Positions 1-9,300 of a stretch of DNA of 38,360 bases are shown piece after piece. A program made the position numbers and the translations under genes. The stretch spans positions 1-38,360 of the forward strand of contig JAPOQG010000193.1 of NCBI GenBank assembly GCA_026710865.1, written 5' to 3'. This DNA comes from Acidimicrobiaceae bacterium (GTDB lineage Bacteria; Actinomycetota; Acidimicrobiia; Acidimicrobiales; Aldehydirespiratoraceae). The notes below the pieces were generated by a model. The model saw only the letters and a list, made by a program, of their open reading frames with translations, was not told the origin of the DNA and did not search any database. The stretch's first letter is position 1, and each line of letters begins with the position of its first letter.

Positions 1-1
1 G

Positions 2-74
2 AGCGGACGACCGGCTTCGAACCGGCGACCTCAACCTTGGCAAGGTTGCGCTCTACCAACTGAGCTACGTCCGC
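2..74 (-). tRNA. tRNA-Gly (GCC)
   Basis: Read on the minus strand this folds as a complete 73-nt cloverleaf. The acceptor strands GCGGACG and CGTCCGC pair exactly. The D arm contains the TAGCTCAGTTGGTAGAGC pattern. The anticodon stem CAACC/GGTTG encloses loop TTGCCAA, giving anticodon GCC (glycine). The T arm contains GGTTCGAA. The discriminator base is T (position 2 on the plus strand), and I see no encoded CCA in the single remaining base. It lies 47 bases beyond the stop of the neighbouring leftward gene. Confidence 0.96.
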
Positions 75-121
75 GGAGAGGGCCGATCCTACCGGCGAGG
101 CCCGCCCGCGGCCACGCTGTA

Positions 122-358
122 TCAGCGGGCCTCCGGGGGACGGAGGTCGATCGTCAGCCGCAGAACGCCGTCCTCCAGCGTGGCCTCCGCGTCGCCGATC
201 ATGGCGAAGTCCTGGAAGTCCTTCTGCGCCTGATCGAGGAATTGCCGCCGCTCGTCCCCCGCCACCGGCGGAAGGTTGCGGCGCTTGACCCCCTCGGCCC
301 GCTCGCGGAAGCGCTCGATCATCGCGTCTGCGTCGAAATCCTCGGCCACGGCTGTCAA
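122..358 (-). CDS. Small acidic protein of unknown function (78 aa)
   Basis: I do not recognise a family. The product is short, charged and mainly helical in composition, with no membrane segment or signal peptide. The best start is TTG at 358, because it overlaps the stop codon of the upstream membrane-protein gene in a TTGA arrangement, which suggests translational coupling. An upstream ATG at 391 would add 11 residues but overlap the neighbour by 37 bases. A further in-frame ATG (MIERF) lies a few codons downstream. It is the last gene of the leftward metX cluster, just before tRNA-Gly. Gene reality is supported by the overlap and by codon use like that of its neighbours; function is unknown. 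Confidence 0.6.
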   Translation of the reverse strand: MTAVAEDFDADAMIERFRERAEGVKRRNLPPVAGDERRQFLDQAQKDFQDFAMIGDAEATLEDGVLRLTIDLRPPEAR

Positions 359-1020
359 TCTAGACCGAGCGCCCGCCGCAGTCGCACCCACAACGCCGGT
401 CGGGGCTCACCGACAGCTGCCCCGGCCGCTGGAGACTCATCAGCGGGGCTGTCCTCGCTCGGCTCAGCCTCCTCGCCGTCGGGCTCGGCCTCATCCTCCC
501 AGACCGGCGGGAGTTCCGGACCCTCCACCGCTCCAGAAGCCACTACCGCCACCGCCTCTGCGTTCTCCCTGGTAGCCGCAGCCGCGGCCTCGGCATCCTC
601 AACCACCTCGGCGTCCCCGGCGGGGGCTGCCCCGGCAGCAGGCCCAGCCAGGTCGGCCTCGCCGTCATAGAGTTGCGTCGAGCGGCGACGGGCGAGGCGC
701 AGCCGCCGGCGCGGGCTCGTGTGCCACAGGAACAGCACCAGCATCACCGTCATGCCCGCAGCGATCGACCAGAGCGCGATCACCACCCCATCGACTCGCT
801 CGCTGCTCTCCCGGCCGACGAGGCGCCGCTCGGTGCCCGACTCCGGATCGTTCTCGGTGCCGGACTGGGCCGTGCCGACCACTCCCAACGAGCCGGACAC
901 CTCCGCGCTCGCAACCAACGGAGCCTCGGGCGCATCGGTCGCCGACACCGAGCCGGCAACCGCGACCAGTAGCGCCACCGCCAGCAGGGGAGCCCCAATC
1001 CAGGCTCTGCCCAAACGCAC
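355..1020 (-). CDS. Predicted secreted/membrane protein with signal peptide and one C-terminal-half TM helix
   Basis: The protein begins with a classic signal or anchor segment (RLGRAWIGAPLLAVALLVAV... ending near AGSVSA). An extracytoplasmic stretch of about 70 residues follows. A single membrane helix (VVIALWSIAAGMTVMLVLFLW) comes next, immediately followed by a very basic SPRRRLRLARRR stop-transfer. The rest is a long, low-complexity, Ala/Glu-rich cytoplasmic tail. This predicts a bitopic protein with an acidic tail inside. The GTG at 1020 is preferred because it overlaps the TAG of the upstream PLP enzyme (TAGTG) and has a GGGAG just upstream; a GTG at 1032 is the alternative. No family is recognised. 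It sits in an apparent operon with metX, but nothing in the sequence ties it to methionine synthesis. Confidence 0.7.
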   Translation of the reverse strand: MRLGRAWIGAPLLAVALLVAVAGSVSATDAPEAPLVASAEVSGSLGVVGTAQSGTENDPESGTERRLVGRESSERVDGVVIALWSIAAGMTVMLVLFLWHTSPRRRLRLARRRSTQLYDGEADLAGPAAGAAPAGDAEVVEDAEAAAAATRENAEAVAVVASGAVEGPELPPVWEDEAEPDGEEAEPSEDSPADESPAAGAAVGEPRPALWVRLRRALGLD

Positions 1021-2282
1021 TACTCCCGACACTCCCTATCGGCTCGGCTTCTTGCCGCGACGATTCCGGCGACCCGGTCGAGCGCCCCGGTCACGTCGGC
1101 GACCACATCGTCAGTGTGCTCGAGCCCGGCCGAGAACCGTACCGTCCCCTGGCCGATGCACGCCGCCTCCAGTTCCTCGGGCAGCAGGCTCACGTGGGTC
1201 GTCGACGCCGGATGGGTGACGATGCTCTCGGGACCGCCCAACGACGTTGCCAGCCGGACGACCCGGACCTCCTCCACGAAGGCCCGGCCGGCCTCATAGC
1301 CGTCGGCCAGATCGAACGTGACCAGGCCTCCGGCCAGGTCCATCTGCCGCGCCGCCAGCTCGTGCTGGGGGTGCGACGCCAGACCCGGATAATGCACCGA
1401 CTCGACCGTCGGCTGGCCCTCCAGCGCCTCGGCCAGCGCAGCGGCGGTCTCGGTCTGCTGGCGGAGGCGCACAGCCAGGGTGCGGATCCCCCGCAGCGCG
1501 TTGAGCGCGTCGAACGGCGACGCCACCGCACCGTGGAGCACGGCGTAGTTCCACAGCCACGCCAGCAGCTCCTCGCTGCCGGCCACCACCCCGATGGTGG
1601 CGTCGTTGTGGCCCGCGATCGCCTTGGTGGCCGAGTGGACCACCAGATCCACCCCATAGTCCGCGGGCCGCTGGCCCAGCGGCGTGGCGAACGTCGAGTC
1701 GACCACCGTCATCGGACCGGCGATTGCGCCCACCTCGGCCAGGTCGGCCACCGCCAGCTTCGGGTTGGCGGGCGTCTCCGCGATCACCAGCACTGTGCGG
1801 CCTGGCAGGACGGCGCCAGTGAAGGCTCCCGGCTCGGTGCCGTCCACGAAGGTCACGTCGATGCCGAAGCGCGGGCACGCCGTCTGCAGCAGCAGCTGCG
1901 TGCCCGCGTAGAGCTGGCGCTGGGCGACGATGTGGTCGCCGCTCGAGCACAGGCCGAGCACGATGGCGCTGAGCGCTCCCATGCCCGAGGCGAAGGCCCG
2001 GGCCGACTCGGTGCCCTCGAGGTCGGCCACCGCGTCCTCGAATGCCTTCACGGTCGGGTTGCCGTAGCGGGTGTAGAACCGGCTCGAATGGGTGTCGACC
2101 GCCATGTCGTGGGCCTCGGACACGGTGTCAGCCGTGAACGTCGAGGTGGCCCACAGGATCGGGGCCAGCGCGTTCTGGTTGTCGTCGCGGCCGGCGCGGA
2201 TCGCCCGGGTCTGAACGTGCAGCCCGTCGAGGGCGCCGTCGCCCGGCGGGGCAGCAGGCGCACGGTCGGCGCGCTCAGTCAC
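1020..2282 (-). CDS. Cys/Met-metabolism PLP enzyme (O-acetylhomoserine sulfhydrylase or cystathionine gamma-synthase)
   Basis: Fold-type-I PLP enzyme of the trans-sulfuration family, 420 aa. Visible motifs are YTRYGNPT (about 70-77), the ASGMGA phosphate-binding region (98-103), ETPANP (169-174) and SATK with the Schiff-base lysine at K220. The C-terminal ATSLGGPESIVTHPASTTH is typical of the family. It directly follows metX with an 8-bp overlap, so the natural substrate is O-acetylhomoserine, converted to homocysteine with sulfide (MetY/MetZ-like) or to cystathionine with cysteine (MetB-like). The sequence alone does not separate these two. GTG 2282 is chosen because it overlaps the metX stop. 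A start further upstream would run deep inside metX. Confidence 0.9.
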   Translation of the reverse strand: MTERADRAPAAPPGDGALDGLHVQTRAIRAGRDDNQNALAPILWATSTFTADTVSEAHDMAVDTHSSRFYTRYGNPTVKAFEDAVADLEGTESARAFASGMGALSAIVLGLCSSGDHIVAQRQLYAGTQLLLQTACPRFGIDVTFVDGTEPGAFTGAVLPGRTVLVIAETPANPKLAVADLAEVGAIAGPMTVVDSTFATPLGQRPADYGVDLVVHSATKAIAGHNDATIGVVAGSEELLAWLWNYAVLHGAVASPFDALNALRGIRTLAVRLRQQTETAAALAEALEGQPTVESVHYPGLASHPQHELAARQMDLAGGLVTFDLADGYEAGRAFVEEVRVVRLATSLGGPESIVTHPASTTHVSLLPEELEAACIGQGTVRFSAGLEHTDDVVADVTGALDRVAGIVAARSRADRECRE

Positions 2283-3498
2283 CGGACACCTCCTCGAGGA
2301 AGTCGACGACAGGACCGTGAAGCAGGTCGTGCTCGAGCAGGAACCCGTCATGGCCCTCGTCGCTCTCCAGCATCACCCGGCGGCAGTCGCCGCCGCCCGC
2401 GACGATGCCGTCGTGCAGCTCCTGCTGCTCGTGGGGCGGGTAGAGGTGGTCGCTGGTGATCGACGCGGTCAGCACCGGCACCCGGATGCGGCCCAGGGCC
2501 GCGGCCGCCCCTCCCCGGCCGCGCCCGATGTCGTGCAGGTCCATCGACCGGTTGAGCACCACGTAGCTGTTGGCGTCGAAGCGGCGGACCAGCTTCTGGC
2601 CGTGGTGGTCCAGGTAGGACTCCATCTGGAAGCGGCCCCACAGGTCGAAGGCCCCGGCCGGGTCGTACAGCCGGCGCCCGAAGCGGCGCTCGAAGGACTC
2701 CCCGGACCGGTAGGTGATCTGCGCGATCTGGCGGGCGGTGGCCAGCCCCATCCAGGGCCCCTCGGGCTTGTCGTAGTAGTCGCCGTCGTACCAGCCCGGA
2801 TCGGTGGCGATGGCCAGGCGCTCCACCGCGCTCCAGGCGATCTGCAGCGCGCTGGCCGAGGCGCAGGTGGCCAACGGCAGGATCGACCGCACCCGCCGCG
2901 GGAACATGACGGCCCACTCCAGCACCTGCATTCCCCCCATCGAGCCGCCGATCACGGCCAGCCAGCGGCGGATTCCGAGATGGTCGGCCAACCGGGCCTG
3001 GATGCGAACCATGTCGCGGACGGTCACCACCGGGAAGCGCGGCCCGTAGCGCCGCCCGTCGACCGGATCGAGGTCGGCCGGGCCGGTGGTCCCCTGGCAG
3101 CCGCCCAGCACGTTGCTGCACACCACGAAGTACCGGTCGGTGTCGATCGCCTTGCCCGGCCCGATCAGCTCGTGCCACCATCCGCCGGTGGGATGCGACG
3201 GCCCGCTGTCGCCGGCCGCGTGGGAGTCGCCGGTCAGGGCGTGGCACACGAGCACGGCGTTGGACGCCTGCGGGTCGAGCTCCCCCCAGGTCTCGTAGGC
3301 CACCCGCACCTCAGGAAGGCGCCCTCCCCACTCCAAGGCGAATGGACGGGTGTCGGTGACGGTCACGAACCTGCGGTCGCCGGCGGGGTCGCCGACCTGC
3401 CAGGCGCCCGTGTTGGGCAGCCCGGCCGGGAAGCGCCCCCCGGGGCCGGCCCGCCCGCCCGCGGGAGTCGGAGGCTCGATGCCGGAACCTGCGCTCAA
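2275..3498 (-). CDS. metX: Homoserine O-acetyltransferase
   Basis: Alpha/beta-hydrolase acyltransferase of 407 aa that makes O-acetylhomoserine from homoserine and acetyl-CoA, the first committed step of methionine synthesis. The nucleophile elbow GGSMGGM places the catalytic serine at S186. The charge relay is completed by D350 (TSDHLYPP) and H383 (EGHDGFLL). NVLGGCQGTTGP and the long lid region fit MetX. The TTG start at 3498 has an AAGGAG Shine-Dalgarno sequence 6 nt upstream. The SAM riboswitch just upstream and the overlapping PLP enzyme downstream make the role secure. A serine O-acetyltransferase subfamily member is the only real alternative and is unlikely here. Confidence 0.95.
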   Translation of the reverse strand: MSAGSGIEPPTPAGGRAGPGGRFPAGLPNTGAWQVGDPAGDRRFVTVTDTRPFALEWGGRLPEVRVAYETWGELDPQASNAVLVCHALTGDSHAAGDSGPSHPTGGWWHELIGPGKAIDTDRYFVVCSNVLGGCQGTTGPADLDPVDGRRYGPRFPVVTVRDMVRIQARLADHLGIRRWLAVIGGSMGGMQVLEWAVMFPRRVRSILPLATCASASALQIAWSAVERLAIATDPGWYDGDYYDKPEGPWMGLATARQIAQITYRSGESFERRFGRRLYDPAGAFDLWGRFQMESYLDHHGQKLVRRFDANSYVVLNRSMDLHDIGRGRGGAAAALGRIRVPVLTASITSDHLYPPHEQQELHDGIVAGGGDCRRVMLESDEGHDGFLLEHDLLHGPVVDFLEEVSGD

Positions 3499-3564
3499 CC
3501 CTCGCTCCTTGTGATCCGCTCCACGCGCCCCCGCGGTGAGGACGCCCTTGTTCGGGACCGGACA

Positions 3565-3725
3565 CTTCGGGGGCCTGTGGCGTCGGGGCGTGCCCGAAGG
3601 ACACTTGGTTGCGCCGGCCGGGCCGACGCCACATCCCCGCCCGGAGGCGGGATGGCACCTTGGGTGTCCGTTCCCAGGTTGCCGGGCCCGGCCCGGAGGC
3701 CGAACCGCTCGTGATGTCTTGACCG
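3565..3725 (-). promoter_or_regulatory. SAM-clan riboswitch (SAM-IV-like) controlling metX
   Basis: The minus-strand leader of metX contains the conserved SAM-clan core: CCCGGCAACC (around 3695-3675), then AAGGTGCC (around 3662-3655). P1 can form between GACATC (3718-3713) and GATGT (3635-3631). A second long stem follows 3' of the core: GTGGCGTCGG (from 3632) pairs with CCGACGCCAC (ending 3577) around a GTGTCC-TTCG-GGCAC mini-hairpin. A large extra 3' helix of this kind characterises SAM-IV, the actinobacterial relative of SAM-I. High SAM would be expected to lower metX and downstream expression. Exact boundaries are estimated. Confidence 0.8.
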
Positions 3726-3801
3726 CTAGGTCGCCGACCAGTCTAGAACCCGATCGCGCTCACGCGGCGCACCGACTGCGGCACGGCGGCCCGAGGAGGG
3801 C

Positions 3802-5028
3802 TCAGTCAGCCGGCTCCCAGCCGAGCAGGTCGCTCAGACGGGCGTCGTTGGAGAACATCTCCACGATCGGCTCGTCGAGTTCGAGGCGCCGCTGGAGCCG
3901 CTTCACGTCCAGTTCCTCGTCCCACAGCGACAGGGTCACCACCACCCCGGACTCGCCCGCCCGGGCGGTGCGGCCGGCGCGGTGGACGTAGGTCTTGTGG
4001 TCGGCGGGCGGGTCGAACTGCACGACAACGTCCACATCGTCGACATGGATCCCCCGGGCGGCGACGTCGGTCGCCACCAGCACCGGAAGCTCGCCGACGA
4101 TGAACTGGCGCAGAGACTTCTCGCGGGCCACCTGGCGCAGGTCGCCGTGAATGGGGGCCGCCTTCACGTTCTCGCGCCGCAGATCGCGGGCCAGACGGTC
4201 GGCGGCCACCTTGGTGCGGGTGAATATCAGCGTGCGGCCCACCGAGTTGGCTATGGCCGCAGTCACCTTCACCTTGTCGAGCTTGTGAACCCCCACGAAC
4301 CGGTGAACCATCTCGGCCACCGTGATCTCGCGGGGCGCCACGGAGCGCATCACCGGATCGGTCTGGTAGCGCCTGATCAGCGAGTCGACCGCTCCGTCGA
4401 GGGTGGCCGAGAACAGCAGGGTCTGGTGACCGCTCTCGACATTGCGCAGGATCCACTCGACCTGAGGCAGGAAGCCCATGTCGGCCATCCGGTCGGCCTC
4501 GTCCACCACCACCTGGCGCACCTTGCCGACACTGACCGTGTCCCGCTCGATCAGGTCGATCATCCGCCCCGGCGTGGCCACCACCAGGTCCACGCCGTCT
4601 CGCAGCGCCTTGATCTGCTTGTCGATCGGGGCCCCGCCGTAGGCGGCCAGCACCCGGCGCTTCACTGCGGCCGCCGGCGCAGCCAGCTCGTCGCAGATCT
4701 GGTTGGCCAGCTCGCGCGTGGGCGCCAGCACCAGACCGGAGGGTGAGCGCGGCTCAGCCCGCGGCAGCCGCTGCAGGACGGGAAGGCCGAAGGCGAGCGT
4801 CTTGCCCGAACCGGTCTTGGCCTTGCCGCACACGTCACGGCCCGCCAGCGCGTCGGGGATGGTGAGCACTTGGATGGGGAACGGCACGGTGATGCCCCGG
4901 GCAGCCAGCGCCACCACGATCTCGTCGCACAGCCCGAGGCCGGCGAACGTCGCGCCACCGTCCTCGGAGGGGTCGAAGCCGTCCTCCCGCAGGGTCTCGA
5001 CATCGACAAGTTGATCAGAAAGGGTCAT
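3802..5028 (-). CDS. DEAD-box ATP-dependent RNA helicase
   Basis: 408 aa, containing the two RecA-like domains of a superfamily 2 RNA helicase with almost no C-terminal extension. Seen in order: Q motif (Q53), Walker A AKTGSGKT (70-77), APTREL (102-107), ATPGR (151-155), DEAD (176-179), SAT (207-209), ARGIHVDDVD and motif VI HRAGRTARAG. This fits an RhlE/CsdA-like generalist that unwinds structured RNA, for example in ribosome assembly or RNA decay. ATG 5028 is chosen because longer in-frame starts would run into the divergent adenosine deaminase gene; the start-to-start gap of 37 bp must hold both promoters. Confidence 0.93.
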   Translation of the reverse strand: MTLSDQLVDVETLREDGFDPSEDGGATFAGLGLCDEIVVALAARGITVPFPIQVLTIPDALAGRDVCGKAKTGSGKTLAFGLPVLQRLPRAEPRSPSGLVLAPTRELANQICDELAAPAAAVKRRVLAAYGGAPIDKQIKALRDGVDLVVATPGRMIDLIERDTVSVGKVRQVVVDEADRMADMGFLPQVEWILRNVESGHQTLLFSATLDGAVDSLIRRYQTDPVMRSVAPREITVAEMVHRFVGVHKLDKVKVTAAIANSVGRTLIFTRTKVAADRLARDLRRENVKAAPIHGDLRQVAREKSLRQFIVGELPVLVATDVAARGIHVDDVDVVVQFDPPADHKTYVHRAGRTARAGESGVVVTLSLWDEELDVKRLQRRLELDEPIVEMFSNDARLSDLLGWEPAD

Positions 5029-5065
5029 CAGGACCACAAGGCTACCCTGCGGTATCCCGAATCCC

Positions 5066-6184
5066 TTGAATGCCACCGAGCACGCCACCGGGCTCGGACC
5101 GCCCACCCCCGAGCGGATCCGGCGCGCCCCCAAGGTCGTCCTCCACGACCACCTGGACGGAGGCCTGCGAGCCTCGACCATCGTGGAGCTGGCCACCGAG
5201 ACCGGATACCGCGACCTGCCAACCACCGACCCCGAGCAGCTGGCCGCCTGGATGCGCCGAGGCGCCAACCGCAAGGACCTGACGCTGTACCTCGAGACGT
5301 TCGCCCACACCGTGGGCGTGATGCAGACCGCGGAGGCGATCGCCCGGGTGGCCCGGGAGTGCGCGGAGGACCTGGCCGCCGACGGGGTGGTCTACGCCGA
5401 GGTCCGCTTCGCCCCCGAGCTCCACACCGAACGGGGACTCACTCTCGACGACGCCATCGAGGCCGTCCTCGAAGGCTTCTCGCAGGGCAGCGACGGAACC
5501 CCGCTCACCATCCGGGCCATCTGCACCGCCATGCGCCACCTGCACCGGTCGGCCGAGGTGGCCGAGGCCGCGGTCCGCTGGAGGGACCGCGGCGTGGTGG
5601 CCTTCGACATCGCCGGCCCCGAGGACGGCTTCCCCCCCGACGACCACCTGGAGGCCTTCCAGTACTGCCGGCGGGAGAACTTCCACATCACCATCCACGC
5701 CGGCGAGGCGTACGGTCCCCGGTCGATCTGGAAGGCCCTGCAGTTCTGCGGCGCCGAGCGTCTCGGGCACGGCATACGCATCGTCGAGGACATCGTCACC
5801 GGCGACGGCGGGGACCGCACCCTGGGCCGGCTGGCCCACTACATCAGAGACCGCCGCATCCCGCTGGAGGTGTGCCCCACGTCCAACGTCAACACCGGGG
5901 TGTTCGCCTCAGTGGCCGACCACCCCATCGACGCCCTGGTGCAGCTGCGGTTCCGGGTGACCGTCAACACCGACAACCGCCTGATGTCCAACGTGTCGAT
6001 GACATCGGAGATGGCCGCCCTGACCGACACGTTCGGCTACGACTGGGCCCGACTGAGATGGCTGACGGTCAACGCCATGAAGTCCAGCTTCCTGCCGTTC
6101 AGGGAGCGTCTCCAGATCATCGAGGGCGTGATAAAGCCCCGGTACGCGCCGCTCGAGGCGGCTCAGAGCGAGCCTCCCGTCTGA
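5066..6184 (+). CDS. add: Adenosine deaminase
   Basis: 372-aa metal-dependent deaminase of the TIM-barrel amidohydrolase superfamily, hydrolysing adenosine or deoxyadenosine to inosine and ammonia in purine salvage. The zinc ligands and active site are visible: HDHLDG (H27, H29), HAGE with H211 and catalytic E214, RLGHG (H235), CPTSNVNTG and VNTDNRLMS (D303). The NTDNRLMS variant is normal for actinobacterial enzymes. TTG 5066 is the only usable start upstream of HDHLDG in this frame; an ATG four bases later is in another frame. Its only clear neighbour is the divergent helicase, so it appears monocistronic. Confidence 0.92.
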   Translation: MNATEHATGLGPPTPERIRRAPKVVLHDHLDGGLRASTIVELATETGYRDLPTTDPEQLAAWMRRGANRKDLTLYLETFAHTVGVMQTAEAIARVARECAEDLAADGVVYAEVRFAPELHTERGLTLDDAIEAVLEGFSQGSDGTPLTIRAICTAMRHLHRSAEVAEAAVRWRDRGVVAFDIAGPEDGFPPDDHLEAFQYCRRENFHITIHAGEAYGPRSIWKALQFCGAERLGHGIRIVEDIVTGDGGDRTLGRLAHYIRDRRIPLEVCPTSNVNTGVFASVADHPIDALVQLRFRVTVNTDNRLMSNVSMTSEMAALTDTFGYDWARLRWLTVNAMKSSFLPFRERLQIIEGVIKPRYAPLEAAQSEPPV

Positions 6185-6327
6185 GATCCTCGGTGCTCGA
6201 AGGGGTGGCAGAGGCAACCGCCCAAGGAACGGAATTCGTCTGACCCAACGGTTACGCTGGCCACTCGATTGCCTGGCGACCGGCTGGACAACGCTCCTCT
6301 CCCATCCTCTATCCCGGAGATCTCGCT

Positions 6328-9300
6328 ATGAACCTGGCCCGTCGCCGCATCGCCGTGCTGGCCGCCATCGCGGTGGCAGCCTCGATCCTCGCCTTCACCC
6401 CCAGCGCCGCCGCCCAGGCGGCAGCGCAGCATGCTGACGGGTTTCAGGCCTCCATCGATCGGCTGGAGTGGTACGGCTACAACGGGGAGTTCAACCTGTT
6501 CGCGGGCACCGGCTGCGCCGACAGCGACGAGCTGTGCCCTGAGGAACCGGTGCTGCGCTGGGAGATCGCGGTCTGGCTGGTCAGGATCACCGACCGCACC
6601 ACCGAACAGCCCGCGATCAGGTCGTCCCGCTACGACGACGTCGACCCCAGCGCCTGGTGGGCCCCGCACGCGGAGCGGCTGGCCGACCTGGGAATCGACC
6701 TGTCATGCGGGACCGACCCGCTGAGGCTGTGTCCCCACGAACCCATGGACCGCGGCCAGATGGCCGAGGTCCTGGCACGTTTCCTCGACCTGCCCCGGGC
6801 CGGGACGGCCGCGTTCGTCGATGTGAGCGCCGACCACCCCCACATCGACGACATCGACCGGCTCGCCGGGGCGAGGATCACCGGGGGCTGCGGGGTGAAC
6901 CCGGCCCGCTACTGCCCCGACCAGCACGTCACCCGGGGCCAGATGGCCGCGTTCCTGGCCCGGGCGCTGGCGATCGTGGACCTGGCGGAACCGGTCCCCG
7001 CACAGGACCCGACGCCGCTGCCCGTCGATCCCGAGGCAATGATCGGCACCCTCGACAACGGCCTCACCTACTACCTGCGCCACAACGACGATCCGGGCAA
7101 GAACCTCGCGGTGCAGCTGCTCATCAACGTCGGATCGGTCGACGAGACCGACGAGCAGGTCGGCATCGGTCACTTCATAGAGCACATGCTGTTCAACGGC
7201 ACCGCCGACTACCCGGGCAACTCCCTGGGAGAGGCGCTGCGGGAGATCGGCGTGGAGCTCGGCCCCGACATCAACGCCTCCGTGGGCCACGACCGGACCG
7301 TCTACGAGATCGAGGTGCGCCTCGACGAGCCCCACAAGGCGCCGCTGGTGTTCCATGCCCTGTCGCAGATGGCCGCCGAGGCCACCTTCGCCGACGACGC
7401 CGTCGAATCCGAGCGCGGGGTGGTACTCGACGAGATGCGCTTCCGGCGCGAGAGCGTCGGCGGCGTCATCAGCGCCGAGTTCGACCGGGTCTACACGCAG
7501 GGAACCCCGTATGAGGGACGCGACCCGATCGGCACCCTCGACAGCGTGAACTCCATGACGGCCGAGGACCTGCGAGCCTTCTACGAGAAGTGGTACGTGC
7601 CCGCCAACATGGCGGTCGTTGCGGTGGGCGACATGGCCGTCGAGGACATCCGGACCCTGGTGGAGGAGCACTTCGGGCCGCTGCCGTCGGGCGATGGGCG
7701 CGAGCCCCCCGGCGTCTACATCCCGCCGGCCGAGTCCTCGAGCCACGTGGTGACCGACCCGAGGTACGGCGTCACCCTCATCTCGCTGGACATACCCATC
7801 GACCCCCACGACCCCGGCACCCTCGGCGGGGACCGGTTGGCGACGATGGAGTCCCTCATCGAGGTGATGATCACCAACCGCGTGAGCGACGCCTACCACC
7901 GGGGCGAGCTGAGCCAGGTGGACCCGCCGCACTTCTCGAGCTTCACCTACACCCGCGGGCTCAGGTACTACGGCACGAACTGGCAGGGCGGCGACCTCGA
8001 CACCGCCTCCAGCGACTACCTCTCGGTGCTGCTGACCGCTCAGGAGCACGGCTTCACCGACGGCGACCGGGGCCGGGCCGTCCAGCAGATCGCGTCCTCC
8101 CTGCAGTTCCAGCTGGACAGCGCGCCGACCACCCAGGACAACCAGTGGGCCGGCCTCTACCAGCAGCACTACTTCTACGGAGCCGACATCGACTCCGTCG
8201 CGGGATCGGTGGCCCGGACCGCCACGCTGCTGACGGAGATCACGACCGAGGAACTGACCGAGCACTTCCGGCGGCAGATGGCGCGGGGAGGCCTGCTGGC
8301 CATCGCAGTCGGCCCCGACCCCTCCAGCGTGCCGACGGCGGACGAGCTCGACGCGGCCCTGGCCGGCGCTGCGCCCGGGCCGCCCCCGGCGGAAGCAGTC
8401 GCCATCGAGCAGCTGATGACCGCGCCCGAACCAGCGGACGCGGTCTCGGAGGGCTCCTTCGACCTGCTCGAGGACGGCTACGAGTGGGAGTTCGCCAACG
8501 GGGCCCGGGTCATGTTCGCGCCCTCCGACATCGCCGAGGGCCAGGTCAACCTGCAAGCCCAGTCCCTCGGAGGCTGGTCGGTACTGGAACCCGGTGACCG
8601 GGCCCTGTCAGCCATCGCCATCAACGCGGTGCGGGGCAGCGGCCTGGGCGACCTGTCGAGATTGGAGCTGAACCGCTTCCTCGAGGATCGCACCGTCGAG
8701 GTGAATGCCTTCATAGGCGAGATCGTCGAGGGCTTCACCGGGAGCGCCGGCACTGACGACGTGGAGACCATGTTCCAGCTCATCCACCTGCTGGCGACCG
8801 AACCCCGGGTGGACGAACAGGCCTACGCGGACGCTGTCCACACGGCCGAGACGAGGCTGGAGCTGGCGGGTCGCGACCCCCGCTGGCAGGCCGGCATCGC
8901 CTACCTCGAGGCTCGCTACGGCACCACCTGGCACCGGGCCGTCGCCAGTCGTGCGGAGATCGACTCGCTCACCCGGCAACGGCTGCTGGACATGTACAGG
9001 AGCCGTCTCGGCTCGGTCGACGACCTGGTGGTGGCGGTCGTCGGCGACATCGACGCCTCGGAGGTCGAGCGCCTGGCCCGCCGCTACATCGGCACGCTGC
9101 CCGCAGGCGAGGCCGACACCTACGTCGACCGCCGGCGGCCCATGCCCTCCGGGCTGGTGCAGCGGCAGGTGAAGGTCGGAGAGGGCGAGAGCGCGGTGCT
9201 GGAGATCTACCACGAGGCCGACATCGAGCTGACCCCGCTGAGGGCGGTGGCGGCCGACGTGCTCGAAACCGCGCTGGCCGAGCGCCTGTTCCTGGTGATA

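Noticed and set aside
5029..5310. Upstream extension of the DEAD-box helicase
   Set aside because: It runs antisense through the adenosine deaminase start; ATG 5028 gives a complete helicase.
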